Below, one piece after another: positions 1 through 6,858 of a stretch of DNA of 23,789 nucleotides. The stretch is from Desulfobulbaceae bacterium UBA5173. GTDB taxonomy: Bacteria; Desulfobacterota; Desulfobulbia; Desulfobulbales; Desulfobulbaceae. The position numbers were made by a program, and so were the translations under genes. The stretch spans positions 33,008 through 56,796 of the forward strand of contig DHWV01000018.1 in assembly GCA_002413355.1 (NCBI GenBank). The letters are read 5' to 3'. The notes beneath the pieces were generated by a model. It was given only the letters and a program-made list of their open reading frames with translations. It did no database searches and had not been told where the DNA came from. Each line of letters opens with the position of its first letter. Position 1 is the stretch's first letter.

Positions 1-1
1 C

Positions 2-922
2 CGCCAGCCCGCCTCGCTCTGCGGCGTGGTCGGCATGAAGCCCACTTATGGCAGGGTTTCGCGCTACGGCTTGGTGGCCTTCGCCTCCTCGCTTGATCAA
101 GTCGGGCCGCTGACCAAGGATGTGGCTGACTGCGCCCTGCTGATGCAGGCCATCGCCGGGCACGACGAGCGTGATTCCACCTCGGCCAAACAGGCGGTGC
201 CGAAGTGGAGCGCGGCCTTGCAGGACGGCATGAAGGGCCTTCGCGTCGGCATTCCCCGCGAATATTTCGGCGAAGGGCTGGACCCGGAAGTGGAGCGCAG
301 CATCCGGGCGGGCATTGCCATGCTTAAAGACGCAGGTGCAGAGTTAGTTGAGGTCTCGCTGCCGCACACGGAATACTGCGTGGCCGTGTATTATTTGATC
401 GCCTCGGCGGAGGCCAGTTCCAATTTGGCCCGCTACGACGGGGTGCGCTACGGCAGACGGGCGGCGGCGGACAGCCTGATTGACATGTACCGGCAGACGC
501 GCTCGCAGGGTTTTGGCGATGAGGTCAAACGGCGCATCCTGATAGGCACTTACGCCCTTTCCGCAGGCTATTACGATGCCTATTACAAAAAGGCTTCGCA
601 GGTGCGGACGCTGATCCGCGAGGATTTCGCCAAGGCGTTTGCGGCCTGCGACGTGCTGGTTTCGCCGGTCACGCCGACCACAGCTTGGCCGCTTGGCCAG
701 AAGGCGGATAATCCCCTTGCCTTGTATTTGTCTGATATTCTCACTATTTCCGCCAATCTTGCCGGAATTCCGGGCATGTCCGTGCCTTGCGGCTTTTCCT
801 CAGCAGGACTGCCGATCGGAATGCAGATGCAGGCCAGCCATTTCAACGAGGAAGTGCTTTTCCGGGCGGCGTGGAATCTGGAGCAGCGGGCGGGTGTGAA
901 GGGAAGAATGCCGGAGATTTGA
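2..922 (+). CDS. gatA: Aspartyl/glutamyl-tRNA amidotransferase subunit A, 3' part (5' end outside window)
   Basis: This is the amidase subunit of the GatCAB complex, which releases ammonia from glutamine so that Glu-tRNA(Gln) or Asp-tRNA(Asn) can be converted to the correctly charged tRNA in the cytoplasm. The reading frame is open from base 2 and gives about 306 residues. It begins with RQPASLCGVVGMKPTYGR, the stretch just after the catalytic serine loop of amidase-signature enzymes, and continues with YGLVAFASSLDQVGPLT. Near the C-terminus GIPGMSVPCGFSSAGLPIG is the usual substrate-pocket segment. The first catalytic Lys and most of the Ser-Ser motif lie upstream of the window. Length and ending fit a normal GatA C-terminus. 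It is GC-rich like the core genes and is followed by an abrupt drop in GC. The family is certain; only the 5' part is unseen. Confidence 0.96.
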   Translation, partial: RQPASLCGVVGMKPTYGRVSRYGLVAFASSLDQVGPLTKDVADCALLMQAIAGHDERDSTSAKQAVPKWSAALQDGMKGLRVGIPREYFGEGLDPEVERSIRAGIAMLKDAGAELVEVSLPHTEYCVAVYYLIASAEASSNLARYDGVRYGRRAAADSLIDMYRQTRSQGFGDEVKRRILIGTYALSAGYYDAYYKKASQVRTLIREDFAKAFAACDVLVSPVTPTTAWPLGQKADNPLALYLSDILTISANLAGIPGMSVPCGFSSAGLPIGMQMQASHFNEEVLFRAAWNLEQRAGVKGRMPEI

Positions 923-928
923 GGTAAT

Positions 929-970
929 TATAAATCCAGTGACTTAGAACTCTTGGCTACTGGATTTATA
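929..970. repeat. Perfect 12-bp inverted repeat just after gatA
   Basis: TATAAATCCAGT at 929-940 is exactly reverse-complemented at 959-970, with an 18-nt loop. It begins 7 bases after the gatA stop, at the point where the sequence changes from GC-rich to AT-rich. The stem is AT-rich and no T tract follows, so it is a poor Rho-independent terminator. It could be a weak transcription-stop hairpin or a junction mark of the acquired block that follows. The symmetry is certain, the role is not. Confidence 0.6.
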
Positions 971-1018
971 CTGTCAACAAGGGTATGACAGCATAACTTC
1001 TTGTTAGTTCTCAAGAAA

Positions 1019-2002
1019 ATGAGCAATCCTGATATCCAATACAAATATGCGCTTTCCAAAACTGGAGAAGCGATTTGCATTGATTCATTAACAGAAAAAG
1101 ATAGAATTGATTACGAGTGTTTAGGGTGTGGAAATATATTAAGACCAGTTTTGGGGGAAATAAGGCAAAAACATTTTAGGCATAAATCTCAACCAGTATG
1201 TTCAGAGGAAACTTATCTCCATAGGATGGGGAAGAAACTTTTTATGGGAAAATACAAGGAGTGTTTACTATTTAATATTCCTTATTTAGTCGAGCTTGAA
1301 GTACCTGTTTTCTGCAACTCGTGTCAGCATGTACCTTGCTCGAAAGATGGACGAAGAAAAAGTTATAATTTGACAGATAAGTTCGTAAAAATAAAAGAGG
1401 AAGAGAGAGATCATGATTTAATACCTGACATATTACTTGAAACTGAATCAGGAGAAAAGATATACATCGAAATTGCTGTTACGCATTCCTCTTCAACCAA
1501 CAAAATTGCATCAGGGGAAAGAATAATTGAGTTCTTAATTAAAGAAGAAGCGGATCTGGAAATATTAAAAAGAAATCAAGCATCTAAATTTGATGACAAA
1601 ATAAGAGTTTACAATTTCAAGCCACAACCTGAGACGATTCATTTGAAGCGTTTTTGTCATAAAGAAATAGATTATTTTGCTGTTTTTTCTAATGGAAAAT
1701 GCAGATTTATGGCTTGCCAGATATATAAATGGGACGCGATAAAAGAATCAGGAGGATATGTCATTAAAGTTGAAGATAAAAATCCAGACATCTTTATTCA
1801 AGAAACAGAAAAAGCATTTTTAGCCGGAATAAGAGTAAAAAACTGTTTTTTATGTCGTTACCACGCGATAAACACATTTTATTCAATGTTTAAAGAAAGC
1901 AATCCTATTTTCTGCAAATTTTACAGGGAACAAAAAAAGTCAAATTTTGCAGCAGATTGTAAAATTTATCGACCTGATAAAAAAGTATTTAGATATACGT
2001 GA
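1019..2002 (+). CDS. CoiA-like zinc-ribbon / PD-(D/E)xK nuclease-like protein
   Basis: The product has 327 residues. The N-terminal part has a zinc-ribbon-like YECLGCGN (about 34-39) followed by RQKHFRHKSQPVC, the pattern of CoiA-like competence/nuclease proteins (cysteine pair, then HFxH). A second cluster CNSCQHVPC lies near residues 99-107. Around residues 136-155, PDILLE and then YIEIAVTH give the spacing of a PD-(D/E)xK nuclease core (Asp137, Glu151), although the usual final Lys is not evident. More cysteines occur near the C-terminus (276, 279, 299, 314). An in-frame TTG lies 18 bases upstream at 1001; ATG at 1019 is chosen although its ribosome site is weak. The gene is clearly AT-rich against gatA and proC, so it was probably acquired. 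Family assignment comes from motif memory only. Function may be DNA processing or defence; that is inference. Confidence 0.6.
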   Translation: MSNPDIQYKYALSKTGEAICIDSLTEKDRIDYECLGCGNILRPVLGEIRQKHFRHKSQPVCSEETYLHRMGKKLFMGKYKECLLFNIPYLVELEVPVFCNSCQHVPCSKDGRRKSYNLTDKFVKIKEEERDHDLIPDILLETESGEKIYIEIAVTHSSSTNKIASGERIIEFLIKEEADLEILKRNQASKFDDKIRVYNFKPQPETIHLKRFCHKEIDYFAVFSNGKCRFMACQIYKWDAIKESGGYVIKVEDKNPDIFIQETEKAFLAGIRVKNCFLCRYHAINTFYSMFKESNPIFCKFYREQKKSNFAADCKIYRPDKKVFRYT

Positions 2003-2004
2003 GT

Positions 2005-2054
2005 TAAATTCATCCATCTTCAGTGACCGAAACACGGTGCGATTCAGTGGCATT
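2005..2054 (+). repeat. 50-bp direct repeat, copy A (before vapBC)
   Basis: This is the first copy of a 50-bp sequence beginning TAAATTCATCCATCTTCAGT. It matches 2811-2860 at 48 of 50 positions (by eye) in the same orientation. It starts 3 bases after the stop of the CoiA-like gene. One frame stays open through the repeat (reads NSSIFSDRNTVRF). The two copies bracket vapBC, with a period of 806 bp. Confidence 0.9.
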
Positions 2055-2077
2055 GATACCGCGAGGGCCGCTGCTTG

Positions 2078-2117
2078 TTGACTTTCGCTACATTTGATCT
2101 ATACTGAAAGATATAGA
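2078..2117 (+). promoter_or_regulatory. Sigma-70-type promoter and palindromic operator of vapBC
   Basis: TTGACT at 2078-2083 and TATACT at 2100-2105 are separated by 16 bases, close to the sigma-70 consensus. A palindrome, TCTATA at 2098-2103 and TATAGA at 2112-2117, overlaps the -10 box. VapB-type antitoxins bind such short palindromes, alone or with VapC, to repress their own operon. Autorepression here is inferred from position and symmetry. Confidence 0.7.
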
Positions 2118-2149
2118 CCAAACTTCGCCTGCCAAAGGGAGCCGACATA

Positions 2150-2398
2150 ATGGAAACTGCAAAATTGTTCACCAATGGCCGCAGTCAAGCGGTCCGCCTG
2201 CCCAAGGAGTTCCGCTTGGAAGGCAAAGAAGTGTTCCTCAAGAAAACCGGGGCTGGCATCCTGATTCTGCCGAAAGATCAGTCTGTCTGGGATGCGTGGG
2301 AGGAAATGCTGCTCAAGGGCGGGGAGCCGCTGCTTGCTGAACGCAGCCAGCCAAACGAGCAGCAGAAACGGGAAGGACTTGATGATTTATTTGCTTGA
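2150..2398 (+). CDS. vapB: VapB-family antitoxin (AbrB/SpoVT fold)
   Basis: This is the antitoxin of a type II toxin-antitoxin pair. The 82-residue protein starts METAKLFTNGRSQAVRLPKEF, the swapped-hairpin AbrB-type DNA-binding domain (about residues 1-45) typical of VapB partners of VapC/MvpT toxins. The C-terminal half (about 46-82), with WDAWEEMLLKGG and a charged tail ending DDLFA, is the part that usually wraps the toxin. The start is an ATG with AAAGGGA nine bases upstream. Its last 17 bases overlap the toxin start, so translation is probably coupled. It likely represses its own promoter through the palindrome at 2098-2117. Length and layout are normal for the family. Confidence 0.93.
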   Translation: METAKLFTNGRSQAVRLPKEFRLEGKEVFLKKTGAGILILPKDQSVWDAWEEMLLKGGEPLLAERSQPNEQQKREGLDDLFA

Positions 2399-2813
2399 CA
2401 CCTGCATCTGCATTTACCTGATCAATAAACGCCCGTTGCCGCTTATCAGCACATTCAAACAGCATCAGCCCGGCGAAATAGGCATCTCTGTCATCACAGC
2501 GTCAGAATTGCACTACGGTGTTGAGAAAAGCTCTCGGAAGGCGGAAAATCAGGAACGGCTTGACGCTTTTCTTGCTCCGTTTGACATTCTTCCCTATGAT
2601 GTCAAAGCGGTTGCGGCGTATGGCGGCATCAGGGCGGAGCTGGAGAAAAAAGGGCAGCCCATCGGCCCGCTGGACATGCTGATCGCCGCGCAAGCTCTGA
2701 GCGGCGGCTTGATCCTCGTCACCAATAACGAGAAGGAATTTCAGAGAATCCCCGGCCTGCAAATTGAAAACTGGGCGGCTGGCATCCAGAACACAAGAAG
2801 GCAAACGACGTAA
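2382..2813 (+). CDS. vapC: VapC-family PIN-domain ribonuclease toxin
   Basis: This 143-residue PIN-domain RNase is the toxin of the pair. Acidic residues that bind the catalytic metal are visible: Asp6 in MIYLLDTCI, Glu42 in ITASELHYGVEKS, and Asp98 in GPLDMLIAAQAL. The late motif LVTNNEKEFQRIPGL is typical of the enteric VapC/MvpT subgroup, whose studied members cleave initiator tRNA; applying that target here is inference. ATG at 2382 is chosen because it starts exactly at the conserved MIYLLDT and overlaps vapB by 17 bases. The longer frame from 2292 is only antitoxin DNA read out of frame. The stop codon TAA is the first triplet of repeat copy B. Confidence 0.93.
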   Translation: MIYLLDTCICIYLINKRPLPLISTFKQHQPGEIGISVITASELHYGVEKSSRKAENQERLDAFLAPFDILPYDVKAVAAYGGIRAELEKKGQPIGPLDMLIAAQALSGGLILVTNNEKEFQRIPGLQIENWAAGIQNTRRQTT

Positions 2814-2860
2814 ATTCATCCATCTTCAGTGACCGGAACACGGTGCGATTCCGTGGCATT
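2811..2860 (+). repeat. 50-bp direct repeat, copy B (after vapBC)
   Basis: This is the second copy of the 2005-2054 sequence, with two substitutions (A to G in GACCGGAAC, A to C in GATTCCGTGG). It includes the vapC stop codon. The substitutions create the short symmetries CGGAA/TTCCG and CACGG/CCGTG, which are weaker in copy A. Beyond the 50 bp the two flanks keep only loose similarity, up to GTTGAC and GTTGGAC about 22-23 bases later. Confidence 0.9.
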
Positions 2861-2927
2861 TCCGACGCTGTACCCTGTAAGTTGTTGGACACTTGGTGCT
2901 AACGCGGCTCAAAAAAAGGAGGGAACA

Positions 2928-3452
2928 ATGAAGTTGCCCAAATGGGACATCCTAAAAGCAAATTTCCCTGCTCTGCCTGCGGATCAGGTTTTTCAGGCGG
3001 TTGGCGGCAAAGTGCTGCACAATTATCAAATCGGCACATTTAGCAACGCCTGCTCAACCAGAGTGTCGGCTGCGCTCAACGCCTCCGGCAAAGAGCATGA
3101 GATACCATTTTTTAAAGACAGCAGCGTGACGGGAAAAGCGGAGGCTCAGGTTTCTTCCGGCGCAGATAAAAAATGGTATATCTTCCGGGTGCGGATGCTG
3201 GTCAAATATCTGACAGGACGATACGGCAAGCCAGAGGAGTTTTTGCCGACAGAATACGCGCAAAAGCTCGCTGACAGAAAAGGCATCATGATTTTTGAAG
3301 TAAAAGGATGGACAGATGCCACCGGTCATGCTGACTTATGGGATGGGAACGTCTGTTTATGGCACGGCTACGAAGATGTTGCCACTAAAATTCTCTTTTG
3401 GGAGGCGGAAGACCAGAATGCTGGCCAATTGTCTGCCGGGTCAGTGCAGTAG
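2928..3452 (+). CDS. tae4: T6SS amidase effector, Tae4 family
   Basis: Tae4 effectors are delivered by type VI secretion into the periplasm of rivals, where they cut the peptide stems of peptidoglycan. The 174-residue protein matches the family plan. A catalytic Cys42 lies in FSNACSTRVSAALN. A central RVRMLVKYLTGRYG follows, then GIMIFEVKGWTDATGHADLWDG with His134 as catalytic partner and Asp136/Asp139 nearby. There is no signal peptide, as expected for a cytoplasmic effector loaded onto the secretion apparatus. ATG at 2928 is preceded by a strong AAGGAGGG; the upstream in-frame extension from 2829 lies in the direct repeat. The next gene begins 2 bases after the stop and looks like its immunity protein. 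No T6SS structural genes are in the window, so this is an orphan effector here. Family call is from motif recall. Confidence 0.87.
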   Translation: MKLPKWDILKANFPALPADQVFQAVGGKVLHNYQIGTFSNACSTRVSAALNASGKEHEIPFFKDSSVTGKAEAQVSSGADKKWYIFRVRMLVKYLTGRYGKPEEFLPTEYAQKLADRKGIMIFEVKGWTDATGHADLWDGNVCLWHGYEDVATKILFWEAEDQNAGQLSAGSVQ

Positions 3453-3454
3453 CT

Positions 3455-3841
3455 ATGAAAATTTCCTGCCGACTGAATCCAACGCGCTGTTGTATTCTGC
3501 TTATGTTCTGCCTGCTTTCTGCCTGTATTCCTGCCACGCAACCCGCTTCATCTCCGCAACCAGACAATGAGCAGCTGCAATTCGCCAAAGCGAATTGTTT
3601 CTTTCAGTATTTTCAGAAAAAAGGTTATGACCTGAAAGATATTCGAGCTATTTCAGGCGGCATTGTTGAACGTGGTTCGGCATCGACGGAACAATATGAG
3701 CTGGTGGCGGAGTTAGTTAAAAACTACAAGCCGCAGCTAACCACAAAACAGAAAATTGATATTGAGCTGCTGAAATGTTTTACTCTGGATCAGGATGGTG
3801 ATTTTCTCCATGCCTTAGCTGTGGTGAATGAAAAAAACTAA
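3455..3841 (+). CDS. tai4: Tai4-family immunity lipoprotein
   Basis: Tai4 proteins sit in the periplasm and block the Tae4 active site, protecting the producer and its kin. This 128-residue protein has a positively charged N-terminus, a hydrophobic stretch and a lipobox LLSAC with Cys24, so it should be a lipoprotein. The mature part (CFFQYFQKKGYDLKDIRAISG, then GSASTEQYELVAELVKNY and LLKCFTLDQD) follows the helical Tai4 plan of conserved Gly-Ser turn and late Cys. ATG at 3455 is 2 bases after the tae4 stop, so translation is probably coupled. The longer frame from 3398 overlaps tae4 and is not needed. Studied Tai4 proteins are soluble periplasmic proteins; lipid anchoring here is a variation worth noting. 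Confidence 0.83.
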   Translation: MKISCRLNPTRCCILLMFCLLSACIPATQPASSPQPDNEQLQFAKANCFFQYFQKKGYDLKDIRAISGGIVERGSASTEQYELVAELVKNYKPQLTTKQKIDIELLKCFTLDQDGDFLHALAVVNEKN

Positions 3842-3892
3842 AACAGTGACGATTTGTCTTTGCAGGTTTAATTCATTACTCAAGGGAGAACA

Positions 3893-4705
3893 ATGAACCC
3901 GTTGCAATCTATCGGCATGGTCGGCGGCGGCCAGATGGGCGAGGCACTGATCAAGGGGCTGCTCGCTTCCGGTCTGACTGAGGCAGGCAGCATCACGGTG
4001 GCCGAGCCGTCGCCGCAACGCCGCGAATATTTGGAAAATACGTATCATATCCGCAGCAGCGGCAGCCCTGCTGAACTGTCGGCAAGCAGCAAAATCATCA
4101 TTCTGGCAATCAAACCCCAGATTATGGAGCCGGTGCTGGCTCTGTACCGCGAGCATCTGGCTGCCGAACAGTTGCTCATCTCCATCGCCGCTGGCGTGAC
4201 CATCAGCCAGATGGAACGCTGCCTTAGCGAAAAAATGCGCATCATCCGGGTGATGCCGAACACGCCCGCTTTGGTTTTAGCCGGAGCCTCGGCAATGAGC
4301 GGCAATGCCAACGCCAGTCGTGAGGACATGGCCCTCTGCGGACAAATTTTTTCAGCGGTCGGCACCTGCGTGGAAGTGCCGGAAAGTCTACTCGATGCCG
4401 TTACCGGCCTGAGCGGCTCCGGGCCAGGATACGTTTTCACCTTCTTGGAGGCGATGATTGACGGCGGCGTGCTGTCGGGCACTCCTCGGCCGTTAGCTGA
4501 ACAGCTTGCCCTGCAAACCCTCTACGGTTCTGCCAAACTGGCTTTGGAAAGCAATGAACCGGCGGCCGTGCTGAAGGGACGGGTCACTTCGCCCGGCGGC
4601 ACAACCATTGCAGGCTTGCAGGTGATGGAGCGCGACGGCCTGCGCGGCACCATGATGGCGGCGGTCAAGGCGGCAACCGACCGCTCGAAAGAGCTGGGCA
4701 AATAG
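3893..4705 (+). CDS. proC: Pyrroline-5-carboxylate reductase
   Basis: The enzyme catalyses the last step of proline synthesis, NAD(P)H-dependent reduction of 1-pyrroline-5-carboxylate, in the cytoplasm. The 270-residue length is standard. The Rossmann motif GMVGGGQMG (8-16) opens the protein. RVMPNTPALVLAGASAM and VTGLSGSGPGYVFTFLEAM in the middle, and VTSPGGTTIAGL near the C-terminus, are family signatures. ATG at 3893 has AAGGGAG five bases upstream. The NAD kinase start follows 3 bases after its stop, which suggests co-transcription. GC-rich and core-like, it marks the right border of the accessory block. Confidence 0.97.
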   Translation: MNPLQSIGMVGGGQMGEALIKGLLASGLTEAGSITVAEPSPQRREYLENTYHIRSSGSPAELSASSKIIILAIKPQIMEPVLALYREHLAAEQLLISIAAGVTISQMERCLSEKMRIIRVMPNTPALVLAGASAMSGNANASREDMALCGQIFSAVGTCVEVPESLLDAVTGLSGSGPGYVFTFLEAMIDGGVLSGTPRPLAEQLALQTLYGSAKLALESNEPAAVLKGRVTSPGGTTIAGLQVMERDGLRGTMMAAVKAATDRSKELGK

Positions 4706-4708
4706 GGC

Positions 4709-5542
<834 letters not shown>

Positions 5543-5592
5543 TATTCTTTTTGAAACGGTCGCAGGTTACTGGGGATTCAGCGATGCTCACC

Positions 5593-5985
5593 TCACGGAG
5601 CAGAAAGCGGAGGCGACACCTTGTTCCGCTCTCCTTCCTGCGGAACAGCGACGGCGGCTTTGCCGTTCAGCAGCAGTATCTCCTTTTTGCCTTCTGACAG
5701 CAGCACAACGCTGTCGCTTGTAATTTTTTCAATGACCGCAGTGCCCAACGTCTCCCCCTCGTACAGAAGATACTGACTCCGATCTGTCCCGTCCATGATG
5801 ACCGCCGCGCTGCGGATGCCAATGCCGACAGCCGTTCCAACCAGAGTCAAGGCGGGAGCGGCGGCTCTACATGGTGCCAGAGCCGCTGCGCCAACAAAGA
5901 CGGTGGCAAGCAGGAACTGCCCGGATATCCGCAGCATATTGTCCATAGAAGCCTGGTGCCGTTTCACTTGACGCACAGGGAACAT
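5593..5985 (-). CDS. GspC-like periplasmic domain protein
   Basis: A 130-residue protein with a positively charged start, one hydrophobic segment (about 20-40) and a short periplasmic domain. The part GTAVGIGIRSAAVIMDG, then YLLYEGETLG, VIEKITSDSVVLLSEGKKE resembles the homology region of GspC/PilP-type proteins of type II secretion or pili (a small beta domain that contacts the secretin). There is no PDZ domain, and a proline-rich tail ends it. ATG at 5985 overlaps the stop of the preceding gene by one base (TGATG) with GGGGCGG upstream, so I prefer it; GTG at 5988 and ATG at 5946 are alternatives. It is the last gene of the minus-strand run. The fold match is from memory; a secretion role is inference. 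Confidence 0.68.
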   Translation of the reverse strand: MFPVRQVKRHQASMDNMLRISGQFLLATVFVGAAALAPCRAAAPALTLVGTAVGIGIRSAAVIMDGTDRSQYLLYEGETLGTAVIEKITSDSVVLLSEGKKEILLLNGKAAVAVPQEGERNKVSPPLSAP

Positions 5986-6851
5986 CACGCCGCCCCAAGG
6001 CAGCCGCCGGTCACTTGAATCAGCTGCTGTAACTCGACGATTTTGCCCACCGCCTCACCACAGCCGCAGTCCAGCTCCAAGGCGCGGCGGTACATGACCA
6101 AGGCCCGCGTGTGCCATTGGCCATTCATATAGCTTTTGCCCGCCGCGCAGAACCCTTGGCCGGGACTGCTAAACATGTCCTGAAAGACTGAGGCCAGCTC
6201 TTCACCCCACAGTTCGTCCACCATGTCCTCATGCTCAACTAAGAAGCGGACCAAGAGGGCGTTTCCAGATAGGGCTGGCAGCATGATGCGGAGCATGTTG
6301 CTGGCCTGACCGAAGAGCAGGGCAAGCTGCTCCATCTGACGCATCACATCCACCGCCACCCGCCGGATGAGGCCTTTGCGGTCGATAATCCGGGTCAGGC
6401 GCGAGGCCGGGGCTGGGCCGCTGCTGCTCCAAAAGGCGGCAGAGCCGTAGCTGTTGAGAATATGTACATCTTCCTTCAGCTTGACCGCCTCGTGGAAAAT
6501 GGAGCCGAGCAGCCATTCAATCAGTGAGTCCTCAAGCTGCGGCTCTGGCCAGATATGCTGACAGAGATCACGCAGCAGCCAGAGCGGACCCTTCTCCAGC
6601 TCCGTGCCGACCATCACCGAGAGCTGATCCCAGATGCTGCATCGTCCGTTGCGTCCGCTGCTGATCAGCAGGCAGCAGGCTTCGCCGCGCTGTGTAGTGC
6701 GGCAATGGCAGTAGGACTGGTACAGCTCCTGAAAGGAGCGCATCAGATGAAAAAAATCGGCAAAGACCTGCCGGACAAAGAAATCGCGCTGCCGCTCAAA
6801 CCAGTTGATGCGGAGCGCGCTGCGGAAGGCGGGCTGAAGGAACGGGGGCAT
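5985..6851 (-). CDS. Unknown protein with one TPR-like segment
   Basis: I do not recognise this 288-residue protein. It is largely helical with many aromatic and hydrophobic residues (WFERQRDFFVRQVFADFFHL near the start). A stretch near 237-262 (AGKSYMNGQWHTRALVMYRRALEL) reads like a single TPR unit. No signal peptide or clear membrane segment is visible; LGSIFHEAV and NMLRIMLPALSG are amphipathic. Cysteines are frequent (CHCRTTQRGEACC) but form no clear metal site. The start at 6851 is 7 bases after the glgA stop; the open frame continues upstream to 7088 but that part lies over glgA and is discarded. It overlaps the next gene by one base, so it is an operon member. A role with glycogen synthase is suggested only by position. 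Confidence 0.75.
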   Translation of the reverse strand: MPPFLQPAFRSALRINWFERQRDFFVRQVFADFFHLMRSFQELYQSYCHCRTTQRGEACCLLISSGRNGRCSIWDQLSVMVGTELEKGPLWLLRDLCQHIWPEPQLEDSLIEWLLGSIFHEAVKLKEDVHILNSYGSAAFWSSSGPAPASRLTRIIDRKGLIRRVAVDVMRQMEQLALLFGQASNMLRIMLPALSGNALLVRFLVEHEDMVDELWGEELASVFQDMFSSPGQGFCAAGKSYMNGQWHTRALVMYRRALELDCGCGEAVGKIVELQQLIQVTGGCLGAA

Positions 6852-6858
6852 GAGTCGT

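Noticed and set aside
2005..2890. The 50-bp repeats as integron attC sites
   Set aside because: Order and spacing recall cassettes and GTTGGAC occurs after copy B, but the matching RYYYAAC box and the long folded symmetry of attC are missing, and no integrase gene is seen.
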